60,000 nucleotides of DNA from Zygnema cylindricum (lineage: Eukaryota > Streptophyta > Zygnematophyceae > Zygnematales > Zygnemataceae): the NCBI GenBank assembly GCA_037447655.1, contig JBBHKE010003435.1:76616-136615 (forward strand), given 5' to 3'. Under the pieces are notes generated by a model. The model ran no database searches, was not told where the DNA came from, and saw only the letters and a list, made by a program, of their open reading frames with translations. The position numbers and the translations under genes are program-made. Below, piece after piece: positions 34,525 to 46,579 of this stretch (position 1 is the first letter of the stretch; every line of letters begins with the position of its first letter).

Positions 34525-36880
34525 ATGGCGCCTGCTGCAAATGGAAGAGAAGTATTAGAAGATGGCTCCGGAAGTTCTGCAACGAATCTCAACCATGGCC
34601 GCGGTCAAAGACAGAGAAGAAGGTCAAATAACATATTATACTCACATTTTGCTTCACGATGGTCAGCTTTTCGACGCGGAGCTTTTCAGAAGGAGGTGAT
34701 TTATTGCTACTAACCTATTTAATTGAAATTAAGCTTGTACTTGTTTGAAATTTGTTCAATTTTGTATAGAGTTGTCGCGTAGTATCATTGGCTACACTAC
34801 ACTGCCCGTTATCAATGTTGGACATTTTAAGGCACTCGAACGTCTTTAACTTCTTCGTCGACCGTTTTTTTTTTTTTTTTAAGGGAACAATCGAAAGTCA
34901 ACAGTCTCTTCTTTAGATCGGGATGTCAAGACTAAGAATCCGAAAGCTTTACGAAGAAAAAAAGTATTTTTGAGTGTCCGATGAATGTTTAACACTAATA
35001 GCGATTAGCAGTTTACTTCAAGATCCAAGTCCTGGTTTATATTGTTGAAAATGAAAATGTGGATTTTTTGAAATCTACTCGTGAATTGTAGCGCACATGA
35101 AATAGTGTGGATTGCCGTGTCATCCATGACCGACGACTTGAATGGGGCTGAAATTTTTGTGCCTATCATGTCTGATAAAAAATGAAAACAACAAACATAC
35201 AAAAAGCCTTAAATGTCTTAATAGACTTGATAACGTCGTCATAAATCATTTTTTCATCCAGAGCAAGTTTGCCCTCCCTCGACTTTGGTGTTGAATTTTT
35301 TATGGAAAGGAGTGGAAAGAAGTCAAGAACACTGTAAAGTAAAACATGAGTGCGTTAGGATGAATCTCAGAAATCAACAGTTCCTCCTCTTCCTCTCCCG
35401 TTCCATCTCCCTCTGCCTATTTAATTCACAGCTTTACACTTAACAGTGTACTTATCTACTCTATTGATCTCCTTCATGCGCCATTCTTTCTACAGTGTTT
35501 GAAAAATGTAAAACTAGATCTCTCACATTATGTATTTCAACCGCATTTTTTAAGCAGCTCAAGTACAAAAAAATTGTCTTTTTTCGCACAAAAAAACCAG
35601 GGAAACACTTAGAAAAGGCTAGATCTGCTGGAGAATATTTGAATCTCTCTGGTGACTCTCTGATGAACAAATGTTGCTCACAATAACTAGTGTGGATTCT
35701 GTTAAATTTTTGACTAAAAATTAGCGAAGCCCAGGATATTATCTACGGATTTCGATAATATCTTAAGCCAATGACTTAATCGCCTCATATGCAATCGAAG
35801 TTTATTATGAGATTATCTTTCACATTTATCCCCTTTAAACACTCGTAAAGCCCTGTTAACCTTTTTTTTCTATATCAGATAGTACTCTAGATTTAGAAAG
35901 AATCTAATAAAACCCGTGAAAACATGTGGAGTCCTTTTTTTTCTGGAGTTTTCTGAAATGTTCTTAACATTCTGTTGTGACTTTTGTTGTGCAATTATTT
36001 ATTTTTTTCCTTTTTTTTTCTCAGATGCTTTTCTGGTGGACACTCGGAGGTGTAGCTTTGGGACTTAGTCTCGGACTAAGTTTAAGACCGGCTCATCTTT
36101 CAAAAGGAACTATAGTTGTGATCGGTAGGCGTTTTACTTTCTTCCATTTAATCAAGAAATATGCCCTTTATTTAATTATTTATTTGTTTGATGATTGTAA
36201 ATTGTCGTTTTCCTGTTTCCACTGACTGTTTCCATAAAATTCGAGGTCGAGGAATAATAAATTCAACTCTAGAAAATGTTAAGTGGTTGCATGGATTTAA
36301 ATCTCTTTATTAATAAAGACTTTGAGAATGTGAATGTAAGTTAATAATACTAGATGTTATATTCTGTAAAATTTCATTTATTGATTTATTGTTGCCTCCA
36401 AACTCCTGTAGTGACTGGCTATTACAAAAAAATTTATCCGTGGATCGTCATCCGGCATTTTTTTACTCATTACATATTTTAGTTCTTGTGCAAATGACTT
36501 ATTTTGTTTTGTTTATCTTTTATATTATTATTATTATTTCATTATTTCATTATTCATACGGATTACCAGCTCAGTGGTCGTATCTTTTTGAACTGCATAG
36601 GTTAGGATGATGCATCTCTCACCGGAGCCCGAGGGAAAACATCTACCGATAAATTTCAAAAATTTCCCAAAACTGCCAAAAACAGGCAGAAACTGCCAAA
36701 AACTGGCAGAAACTGCAAAAAAAAATAGATCTGAGGGTGGCAGTTATGTGAAGGTGGCAGCCTATCCGGGAGAACTGCTGATGCGAGCATTGCGAGAGCT
36801 CGTCCTCCCTCTCTTCTCCCTCTCGTTACTGACTGGTGTGCTCAACTTACGACATACTTCCTCTGGGTAAGTCCTTTATA

Positions 36881-36978
<98 letters not shown>

Positions 36979-37007
36979 TCTCTATATCGCGTTTCCCCCT
37001 CTTTCTC

Positions 37008-37038
<31 letters not shown>

Positions 37039-37131
37039 CTCCTCTTTCTTTCTCTCCCTCTCTCTCACCCTTTCTCTCACCCTTTCTCTCACCTCTCTCG
37101 CACTCTTTCTCTTTTTCTCTCCCTATCTCCT

Positions 37132-37222
<91 letters not shown>

Positions 37223-40200
37223 TTGAAGACACCTTAATTATACTGTTCTTTAATTATTCTGAGGGATGTTTTTCTATTTGTTTTTCTGATGGCGTTCAGG
37301 GCCACACGGATCACAAAATGGGCTCTAAGCTTCTATCTTCTCTCAATGTCTCTCGCTGTCACACTCGGTATTTTTCTCATGTTAGTAATGAAGCCAGGCC
37401 GGTCCTCTCCCTTCGCTTCCCTGCCGGACGGTCTCTGTAAGGAAAAAAATGTCGCGGCAATGGAGCCTTCACCTGCTTTGTAAGTCTTCCCAAGATATGC
37501 TCAAATAACTTTTTTGATTTTAAATATGTTTAGGAAGAGAGGGAAAAGGTAAAAGATTGCGGTATGATATAATGTATGGTGTCATATTTATGTTTTCTTT
37601 ATGTTATAGTTAATGCAGGTGTTTAATAAGGGAACTTGAGATGATGAAATGTTTCATTCAATCTTCACCATCAAATTGGTAAAATAGGTATATTATTATG
37701 CATGTTATGTGATATTGTAAAAAATGAATAGAAAGAAGATGTCTTGATTGTGGTTTCGCTAAGATTGAATTTTTTAGTTCTGGTCGAAAGAAATATTATT
37801 TGAACTCAATAATTTTATCGGTTATAATACAAAATTTGAAATACGGTCTCAGATATAACTGAAAACGACAATATCTGCAAATGTTAAAACTTCCTGAAAA
37901 AATATTAAAGGAACAAATTCGACATGTTTCCATTTTTATTGTTTCAGATTCATTAAATATGTTTGATAATAAAAATATTGCGGTCATATGATGATGATTA
38001 GGTTGAGGGATAACTACGATATAATTACCTCTCTCCTCGATATTGGACGACAACTCTTCCCCGAAAATATTATACTCGCAGCCTCACAAGATCAGTACCT
38101 CGGAGTTATTGTTTTCGTCATGTTTTTCGGCTCTGTCCTCTCAATGGTTGGTGAGTTTTCACTTTATTTATAGACTAAAAGTTTGAGACGAGGTATAAGT
38201 CTTTTTAAAGGTTATTGATGGCGCTTTTTCTCTCTGTCTCTCGTTGTGATTGGAGAGTTTTGGGCGTTACTTACCTTTTGTTAAAGTTTTAGAAGAGATA
38301 AAAGTCTTAATAAAATTGTTTTCGTCATGTTTTTCGGTTCTGTCCTCTATGATTGGTGAGTTTTCGGCTTTACTTTATTTTTTACTTCTCTATTAAAAGT
38401 TCGAGAAGAGCGATAAGTCTTTAATGTTAAGCCTGTTGGGAGGATTGGGCCAGGAGAAAAAGCCGAACCTCTTATTCAAACAATTGAAGTCTTGAATGAA
38501 ACAATGGTGAAGATGGTAAGAATTTGAATTTATGATGCCCTTGTCGCAAATAATTCTTGAGATCTCAACATAAATCTTATTTCTATTTCTAGAGCTTAAG
38601 ATACAACTCTCAAGCTTTGTGCAAATGATATCAAGTTTTGATTTTTTCTTTCTTATTTGGTCCGAATATGTAAGAAAAAAAAAAAAATACAAATATGCAA
38701 ATATACAAATATACAAATATACAAATATACAAATATACAAATATACAAATATACAAATTTACAAATATACTAATATACAAATGTAGAAGTATACAAATAT
38801 ACAAATGTACAAACATACAAATGTACAAATATACAAATTTACAAATACCTACTTAAGAGAGTTTTCCTTATGTGTGGAATTTGTGTATGATATCGCAATT
38901 TTCATGCATTTTGAATGTTACAGCATATCTTCTATGTTATATGGTATGATCATTTTTTTCTATGGCATCACAATTTGCATGTTTTTTTTTAATCTTACTG
39001 CATATTTTTCTTCCTATGTTGTCTGATGTCAAAATCAGCAACCTTACTGGATATTTTTACTTGTTTTTTTTTCCAAATTTACCCTTGTCTGTTTGATATC
39101 TTTTTAGACCTACTCAGGTCTTGTTTTAAAGATTTTTACATGTTTATCCGTCGTGAATACTTTTGCAAACTTACCTTCCCTTGTTCAAACAAGGTTTTGC
39201 AGATTTACTATGCCATCTTATTTATCTTTTTTGAAATTTTCTGCAAATCTTACCCACATGTTATTCATTTTCTTTTTTTATTTATTTGCAGATCTACTAT
39301 GCAATTTGTTCGGATTTATCTTTTTTTCAACTTTTTTTTTCGCAAACTTGCTCAAATTTTGTTCAACTTTTTGAAAACTAGTTCATTTTCAATTTTGTTC
39401 ATTTACAAACTATCTCATTTTCTTTTTTGCAGATTTACTATGTAATTTGGTGCACACCAATTGGAGTGGGTTCTCTTGTCGCGGGAACTTTATTGGAAGC
39501 TTGTAGTGTGGGACGACTCGCGAGTAGTCTCGGTCTTTACTGTGGAACTCTTCTTTTAGGGTTTGCAATTCACGGAGCTATTGTTTTACCTCTCGCCCTT
39601 TTTTGTTTAACGAGACGGAATCCGTATAAAGTGGTTAGGTGAGAAAATTTGAAAAGTTTCACTTTTCTTCATTTCACTTTTCTTAATTTCACTTTTCTTT
39701 TCGAAGTTCAGTGCAGAAGTTTCGGTGATGATTTGTGGATAGTAGTCGTCGCAATCGACAACGGTTTCTCCATCTTTTTTTAATAGATTTTGATTGTTTT
39801 CTTTTGCGTTTTTATTTTTTATCGTTATTTCGATTGTTGGGTCATGAAAGGGCATGAGAAGGACAAGTTTTTTCCCGTACTTTCCACGCTTGTTTTTTAG
39901 TTTGTTTAACTTTGCAGGCTTATGATTTTTTTGAATTTGTTTTAGGTTTTTTTTACTGTGTAGCATATAAGTTCGATCAAATTCATGATTGAACTGTGAC
40001 TGATGTCACGTTGACTAAAGTGGTGTCTGACGAAGTTGTTCTCCTTTTCTCCATGTTAACCATTTTACAAAATTTCCGCTAAGTTCTAATTTGTAAGGAG
40101 TAAGTGGTGATTATTTTCTATGCAGTAATACATCATTATTCCGCTGATGGAGGAACATCTCTATTTTGACAGATGCTCTTAATACTTTTTTCTCACGCTA

Positions 40201-41095
40201 GTTCCTCGTACACTCCTTTCTTTCCTTTTTGGTGAATCCTTTTTTACAGATTCTTTTTACAGATCCTTTTTTTCAGCTTTTGCAATGGGATTTGGAACTT
40301 ACTCTTACTTTTTACTTGCTGTTAATACTTTCTCATACTTTAATACTCTCGCAAACTTTAATACTTTCTCAAACTTTCTCATACTTAATCATACGTTAAG
40401 ACTTTCTCATACTTACTCATATTTTAATACTTTCTCATACTTTCTTTCATACTTGTCCTATCTCACGCTAGGTCCTCTTGCGGTCCTTTTTTGTTTCATT
40501 TCTTTTTTTCTTTTTTTTTCTTCCTTTTTTCTTTTTTACAGATCGTTCTTTCTGGCTATTGCAATGGGATTTGGTACTGCCTCGAGTGCCGTGCCCTTAC
40601 CCTAATACTTTCTCATACTTGTCCTCTCTCATGCTCGGTCCTCTTACACTCCTCCGTTCTTTTTTTCTCCCTTTTTTTTTTTTTTTTTTTTTTTCCCTTA
40701 CAGATCGTTTTTTCCGGCTTTTGCAATGGGATTTGGTACGTCTTCGAGTGCCGCGACAATGCCGGTGACGATGGACTGTGCTCTGGCCGCCGGGTGTGAC
40801 GACAGTCTCGTTCGATTCGTGGTACCCTTAGGAACCAGTATTAATCGAGATGGAGCCGCACTTTATGAAGCCGCCACAGTACTGTTTATCGCACAGGTGA
40901 GTGGATTGTTACCTTTTTGTGTCGGTCTCTAATTCTGTCTTTGTTTCTGTCTCTGTCGCTGTCTTTGTTGCTGTCTTTGTTTGTCTCTCTGTCTCTGTCT
41001 CTATCTCTGCCTTTGTCTGTGTCTCTGTCTTTGTCGCTGTCTCTCTCTGTCTCTGTCTGTGTCTCTGTCTCTGTACCCTTCTGTGTCAGTCTGTA

Positions 41096-41137
<42 letters not shown>

Positions 41138-43309
41138 GCTAAAAAACTTCATATTTTTGACTGTGAGTTTCCTGGAGTATGTTGATTATTAAAGGTGAAG
41201 CCGTGGTTACAAATAGAGTGAAAGAAAGGTACAGAATTTTTTTGTTTTAATTTAAAAGAAAGAAAAAACTGATACAAAACAAGAAGTAGAAACAGGCTAA
41301 ATAGAGAATAGAAAATATCTTGAGAGTGACCTCCCGAGAACAAAAGGTACTTTCCTATCTCTGAAGAGATACTTGACCTTTCGGCCAAGAGTCATGGTCA
41401 AGATTTATAAACAGATCTTGACTGGATTCTGATCACGTAGAAAAACAGTGACTGCACAAAAACAGAGAAAGACTGAAATACTGGAATCCTATATTCTGGG
41501 ACGGACTGCACAGGCTGCAGAAATCTGAATATCAAAATCCTAGATAATGTAATTACGAAACAGATAATTAACTTCTATCAAAGAATACTCTTGTAACATT
41601 GGTAATGTTCACAAAGTACAAATTTCTATTGCTTGGTGGCAATTGTGTTAATTACTGCTGAAAAACTTCATATTGTGAAACTGGTTTTTTTTTTGTTCTA
41701 CCCTGTTTGTTGACAGTATTTTTCTTTTCAATTATCTAGTAGCTTTCTTTTTCTTTTTTTTGTGAGTTAGGCTCGTGGTGTTCAACTTTTTATTGCCGAT
41801 TGATAATAGAGTTAAATACCGCTGAAAACCTTCATATTGTTGACTGTGAGATTTGTTATTTTCTTGTATTTTTTTGGATTCTTTTTGATTTCTTTTCGAT
41901 TTTTTTTCAAATGTTTCTGGTCAGGCTCAGTGAGTTCAACTGTCCATCGGTCATATGTTGCTGTCTCTGAAATTGATTATTTTTCGTATTTTATCATATT
42001 CTTTTGATATGTATATTATATATTTTTTGGTCAAGCTCATGGAGTACAACTTTGTGACCTTGGTAATTATTTTCTCGTGTCTTTTTCTCGATTGTTATTC
42101 AATTTTTTTTCGATGGTTTCTCGATTGTTTTTAGTCAAGCTCATTGAGTAGAATTTTGTGACCTTAATACTTCTTTTCTCGTACCTTTTTTCATTGTTTC
42201 TCGATTGTTTTTCGACGGTTTCTCGATTGTTTTTGGTCAGGCTCATAAAGTAGAACTTTGTGACCTTGGTAATTAGTTTCTCGTATCTTTTTTCGATTGT
42301 TTCCCGATTTTTTTCATTGGTTTCTCGATTCGTTTTCGATGGTATCTTGATTCTTTTTCGACGGTTTCTCGATTGTTTTTGGTCAGGCTCATGGTGTACA
42401 ACTTTGTGACCCTGGTATTTATTTTCTCGTATCTTTTTTTGATGGTTTCTCGATTTTTTTTTTTGATGGTTTCTCGATTGTTTTTCTTCAGGCCCATGGA
42501 GTGGAGCTCTCCCTCGGTCACATGATATTGGTGGCCATAACTGCCACTCTGGCGGCCATAGGAGCCGCCTCCGTTCCCATGTCTGCTTTAGTTTCCATGC
42601 TCGCCGTTTTACAGGTACCGTTACAACTCCGTAAAATGTCATGTTGTTTGTTGTTTTAGACGAATGCAATTGTTTATCATTAAATAGATCTTGTTTTAAG
42701 CGACTAGTATTCTCTTTTTAAATAAGTTCATTGGATTTATGTTTACCAAGATTGTATGTTATTTACAATAGAATATGTTAGTTTAATAAAAAAATTGCGA
42801 TATTGAATTTACTTGAGTAATTTGATGTTTTAATTTCAACACACCACTCCACCATGTATTATTTTTAATGTGGTTTGAAACGCTTCCTCTCAATAAAGGA
42901 GTTATATGAATGTCATATTTGGGTGGGAGAAGGACCTTTTTGTGTATCTAGAGTGTATCCTTAACACTCTCTCCCCCTCTGTCCCTCCCCTCTCCCTCCC
43001 CTCTCCCCCCCTCTCTCCCTCCCCTCTCCCCCTCTCTCCCTCTCCTCTCAGTCGGTCCATTTGCAGGAATACGTGGCCGATCTCTCTTTAATCCTGGCCG
43101 TTGATTGGGCGATAGGAATGTTCCGGACGGTCCTTAACATTTGGGGAGATTGTTGCGCGATAATTTGTGTGGATGAATGGAATAAATCTTTTCTTCGCAA
43201 GGAAGGAGAGGAGGGAGAGGAGGAGTTGGATTGTTACGAGGAGAGTTTACTTAAACCCGGGGAGAGTTTCGGTACGAAAACGAACTCGTCGGGATCTTGT
43301 CGGGCTTGA
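34525..43309 (+). CDS. SLC1-family (EAAT/DAACS) Na+-coupled dicarboxylate/amino-acid symporter, ten exons
   Basis: Exons 34525-34695, 36025-36124, 36761-36866, 37300-37479, 38002-38150, 38454-38515, 39433-39638, 40704-40896, 42492-42614 and 43052-43309 have GT/AG borders with matching phases and give 515 residues. A basic, disordered N-terminus precedes TM1. Then come YPGELLMRALRELVLPLFSL (TM2 motif), an FPEN-containing TM3-4 loop, GVIVFVMFFGSVL (TM4-5), CTPIGVGSLVAG, and the HP1 motif GTSSSAATMPVTM (residues 336-348). TM7 follows with NRDGAALYEA (372-381), then HP2 and TM8 with AVDW..GMFRTVLNIWGD (446-463). Core-site residues Asp448, Arg455, Thr456, Asn459 and Asp463 are kept. The Asp that in Glt_Ph/EAATs binds the substrate amino group is Gly452, and NMDGT has become NRDGA. 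The protein should be a multipass Na+-driven carrier, probably at the plasma membrane. The family is well known in animals and bacteria, but I know of none in flowering plants. Substrate is undetermined; a C4-dicarboxylate or neutral substrate is more likely than glutamate. Confidence 0.9.
36671..36720. repeat. 20-bp tandem repeat before SLC1 exon 3
   Basis: aactgccaaaaac(a/t)ggcag units recur two and a half times about 40 bases before the exon 3 acceptor. Each also forms a small inverted repeat (ctgcc/ggcag). Confidence 0.75.
36879..37217. repeat. (CT)n microsatellite filling SLC1 intron 3
   Basis: Almost pure ctctct with occasional tt or cc interruptions across the intron between exons 3 and 4. 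Confidence 0.95.
38317..38375 (+). pseudogene. decayed copy of the 3' edge of SLC1 exon 5 with its donor
   Basis: gttttcgtcatgtttttcgg(t)tctgtcctct..atg.ttg followed by gtgagttttc repeats the end of exon 5 (38111-38150) and the first bases of the intron. The following intron stretch (taaaagt..gag..ataagtcttt) also recurs, at about 38170, 38285 and 38390. A weaker remnant lies at about 38240-38275. Confidence 0.85.
38690..38846. repeat. 10-bp tandem repeat (tacaaatata)n in SLC1 intron 6
   Basis: About fifteen units of tacaaatata, becoming irregular towards the right. Tyr/Cys/Ile-rich minus-strand frames here are artefacts. Confidence 0.95.
39195..39315 (+). pseudogene. two decayed copies of SLC1 exon 7 acceptor and first bases
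   Basis: ttttgcag followed by atttactatgccat (39195-39215) and by atctactatgcaatttg (39285-39308) mimic the true junction ttttttgcag/atttactatgtaatttgg at 39433. Similarity stops after about 20 exon bases. Confidence 0.8.
40263..40300 (+). pseudogene. decayed copy A of SLC1 exon 8 5' edge
   Basis: After tttttacag the sequence contains cagcttttgcaatgggattt and tgg, as in the true exon 8 (from 40704), then degenerates into actttctcatac repeats. Confidence 0.85.
40542..40605 (+). pseudogene. decayed copy B of SLC1 exon 8 5' edge
   Basis: After ttttttacag, about 60 bases resemble the true exon 8, including gcaatgggatttggtact and cctcgagtgcc, and then reach an in-frame TAA with no donor. The pyrimidine tract and the preceding ctcacgctaggtcctctt segment are duplicated too, giving three units of about 150-280 bp counting the real exon. 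Confidence 0.9.
40919..41136. repeat. degenerate (CTGTCTCTGTCTTTGT)n tract after SLC1 exon 8
   Basis: ctgtctctgt/ctttgtc words pass into a pure (CT)n at 41099-41131. Confidence 0.95.
41137..41770. other. left part of SLC1 intron 8, no exon seen
   Basis: Mixed AT-rich sequence. The word ctgctaaaaaacttcatattt..gactgtgag at about 41135-41165 recurs as gctgaaaaacttcatattgtgaa.. (41656) and gctgaaaaccttcatattgttgactgtgag (41821), indicating further internal duplication. Confidence 0.5.
41771..42480 (+). repeat. six serial decayed copies of the SLC1 exon 9 5' edge
   Basis: The true exon starts after cttcag with gcccatggagtggagctct at 42492. Variants of (gtcag)gctcatggagtacaac begin at about 41771, 41925, 42035, 42139, 42241 and 42387, most followed by ttgtgacct(t)ggta and ttctcgt...tttctcgattgttttt. 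Spacing is about 100-155 bases, so the intron's right half is a degenerate tandem array anchored on the acceptor. Confidence 0.8.
42962..43050. repeat. CT/CCCTCTCC tract forming the exon 10 polypyrimidine region
   Basis: Nearly pure pyrimidine sequence leads into the ctctcag acceptor of the last transporter exon. Confidence 0.95.
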
Positions 43310-43315
43310 ATGGGC

Positions 43316-43317
43316 GG

Positions 43318-43393
<76 letters not shown>

Positions 43394-43410
43394 CCTCCCT
43401 CTCTCCCCCG
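43316..43410. repeat. (CT)n directly after the SLC1 stop codon
   Basis: About 85 bases of ctctct in the presumed 3' UTR, followed by three gagtttcttt(t/c)a units. Confidence 0.95.
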
Positions 43411-44331
43411 AGTTTCTTTTGAGTGAGTTTCTTTTAAATGAGTTTCTTTCAAGTTTCCTTTTAAGTTATTTTTGTTTGTTTTTAAACAAATTCTGAGGGA
43501 GATAGAAGATTTGAAAAAAGGGAAGGAAAGAGAAGCGCTTCGTCTTTGAATGGATTCCCTTAAGCTTCTTAGAAATTGTTATACATATTATAAGACAAAT
43601 AGGTGAAAGGGAAGGAAAAGAGTAAGAAAAAGGGTAAGAAGAAGGGTAAGAAAAAGAAAAAGGAAAAGGGTAAGAAAAAGAAAAAAGAAAAAGAAAAAGA
43701 AAAAAATCAAAGAAAAAGAACAATGGAAATGTGCAGTTTTTAAGGAGACGACAATTTGGAGAAACCACAAGGTTTAGGTTTGATTTAAAAGTTTTATGGG
43801 GTTTTTTAGGGTTTTTTAGGGTTTTTTATTAGAAAGGATATTGGGAGTTTTGGGAATACAACGAGGACCTATTTTCAACTTTTAGTTAAGGGCCTCGATT
43901 TTTGTATAAAAAACTCACAATGTATTTATTATAAAAATTTATTTTGGTTATATTTGTGAAAGGCCTAAAATTTAGTTTGTATTTTTTTATGAACCAGATA
44001 AATTATGAATGAGATAATTACTCATTTCCTTTTTTTTTCATTTCCTCATTATTTGATTTCTTTTACTTTTTTTTTTTACTCATTTTATGTGGAAAATCTG
44101 GACGTAAACTGTTTTTTCGTGGGAAAAAGGTCCTTTTTGGTATTTACTAAAAACAAAAAATTGTGTAATGTAGTTTTTTAAATATTAGAAATGAAATTAA
44201 TTTGAATGAACAATATCTCGGGTCTTCCCTCATAATCTATGCTGCCAATCACTATTATTAGAGTACAAAATAAGGAAATAAAGTAAAAATAAGAAACGCA
44301 AAAACGAGATGGAAAAACCGAACGTTAGTGG

Positions 44332-44379
<48 letters not shown>

Positions 44380-45627
44380 AAAGAAAAGAAAAGGAAAAAG
44401 GAAAAGGAAAAGGAATGTGTTTATCAGGTACCTTAATCACATGGTTGCGACTTTTTACTAAAACTAAGAGAAGATATGATTAAGATTAATATATATATTT
44501 TTTAGGGTTTGTTAGGGTTTTTTGAGGGATGGTTTTTTAGGGGTTTCTAGAGAGAGTACTGTTTCCTAGACCGTAGATGTGAGAGGTAGACGTGGACAGT
44601 TTGGAGAAGTCATAATTAGTACAAATTTTAGAGTGGAGGAAAATCACAAAAAAAACAAAAAAAAAACTAAATCGATTTATCCATTTACCCACTGCTTCCT
44701 CGCTTTTAACTGGTGAGAGCTTTTTTCTGTAGATGTGCGAATGAAACCCTAAAATTTTGTTTCACACTAAATGAATTTGTAGGTTTTATCTCAATACTCA
44801 AAATCCCTTTTTCCACCGTTTCTTTTTCCTCTTTTTATTTACATCGTTTTTTAGTTTCATCGTTTATTTTTTACAAGTTTTTTATAACTTTTTTTTGTTT
44901 CGACCTTTTTTTCTTTTACATATACACTGTAAGCTCCGTACAGGAGTCGTATTGACAAGCGCTTTTTTTTTTTTTTTTTTTTTTTTTTTCTTTTTCAAAA
45001 TTCCTGCTTCTGAGAACCACATAAAGTCAAAAATATGACATTTTTTTTTTGCTGAAATAGTAATAAGACCCGTTCGATGGTAAGCCCTCTGAGAACATGC
45101 AAAAAACAAAAATGTAACCCAAGATTTCACAAAAAAAAAAAAAAAAAAAAACAAATGCAAAAAAAAAAAAAAAAAAAAAAAAGAAAAACAAAAAAAAAAA
45201 AAAAAAAAAACGATTGCGAATAGAAAATGACAAACACAAAGGACAAACTAAAGATGCTAAAAACGAAAATCAACATAAAACAAAACAAAAAATAACACAT
45301 CAAACCTAATAAAAACTAGCGAACAAAATCCTGGAGAGTATAGAAATCAAAAACATTTTTTCAATTTATATCGATTTTTTTCCAATTTTTGTTTCGATTT
45401 TTTTCCGGTTTTTTTTTTTCGATTTTTTATTTCGACGGTTTCAAATTCTGGCTCGTAAACGTTTGGTTCCTTTCATAGTTTCGCGGGTGTCTTATTATTA
45501 TTATTATTTTAGGGTTTTTTACTCCGATTAAAAAAGAATTGAAAAGAAACTAGACCGTGAAAAAAATAAAAAACAGATATTTAGAGCTTTTGTAAAAAAA
45601 GATACAAATACTTGTATTTTTTTTTTC
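43411..45627. other. 3' flank of SLC1 gene; A/T homopolymer-rich intergenic DNA
   Basis: aaagaaaaaggaaaa repeats (43600-43730), telomere-like ttttttaggg patches (43800-43830 and 44500-44550) and several A or T runs over 20 bases (44331-44385, 44965-44990, 45120-45210). No gene seen. Confidence 0.5.
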
Positions 45628-46574
45628 GCTCAAGGGGGAGGGTAGGGGAGGGGAGGGGAGGGGAGGGGAGGGGAGGGGAGGGGAGGGGAGGGGGAGGGAG
45701 GGAGGGAGGGAGGGAGGAAGAGAGGGGGAGAGGGGAGAGGGGAGACGAGGAGGGGAATTGAAGAAATTAGCCGAAGAGGGTGGACAGGGAGGACGGAGTG
45801 AGGGCGAGAGGGGGAAGGGGTAGGGGGGAGGGGAGGGAGAGGGGGAGGTAGAGGGAGAGGGAGAGAAAGGAGAGGGAGAAGGGGGGAGAGAAAGGGGGAG
45901 AGAGAGGGGGGGGGGGCGAGGGGGAGGGAGAGGGAGAAGGAGAAGGAGAGTGGGAGGGAGGGAGATGGGGAGGGGGAGGTGGAGGTGGGGAGGGAGAGGG
46001 GGAAGGGAGGGGGAGAGGGAGAGGGAAAGGGAGAATGAGAGGGAGAGGGAGAGGAAGGGGAGAGGGAGATTGAGAGGGAGGGGGAGGGAGAAGGGGCGAG
46101 GGAGGGAGAAAGGGAGATGGAGGGGGAGGGGGGGCAGAATGAGGAGGGGGAGGAGGTGAAGGAGGTGGAGGGAGAGGGAGGGGGAGTCGTAGAGATAGAG
46201 GGAAAGGGAGAAGGCGGGAGAGGGGGGGAGGGGGAAGTGGGGAGGGGGAGAGGGGGAGGGCGGGTGAGTGGTCCAGGAGGGGGACGGCAGGAGGGGGAGG
46301 AAGAGGGGGAGACGACATGGGAGGGGGAGGGGGAGGGGGAGGGGGAAGTGGGGAGGGGGAGAGGGGGAGGGCGGGTGAGTCGTACAGGAGGGGGAGGAAG
46401 AGGGGGAGACGACATGGGAGGGGGAGGGGGAGGGGGAGGGGGAGGGGGAGGGGGAGGGCGGGTGAGTGGTACAGGAGGGGGAGGGCTGGAGGGGGAGGAA
46501 GAGGGGGGGACGACATGGGAGGGGGAGGAGGGGGAGGGGGAGGGGGAGGGGGAGGGGGAGGGGGAGGGAGAGAG
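45628..46574. repeat. ~950-bp G-rich purine tract (GGGGAGGGGGAGA)n
   Basis: The plus strand is nearly all G and A, with many ggggaggggg runs able to form G-quadruplex or triplex structures. A unit containing gggcgggtgagt..acaggaggggg..gacgacatgg recurs about three times (46255-46515). Frames reading across it are artefacts. Confidence 0.95.
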
Positions 46575-46579
46575 ATAGG

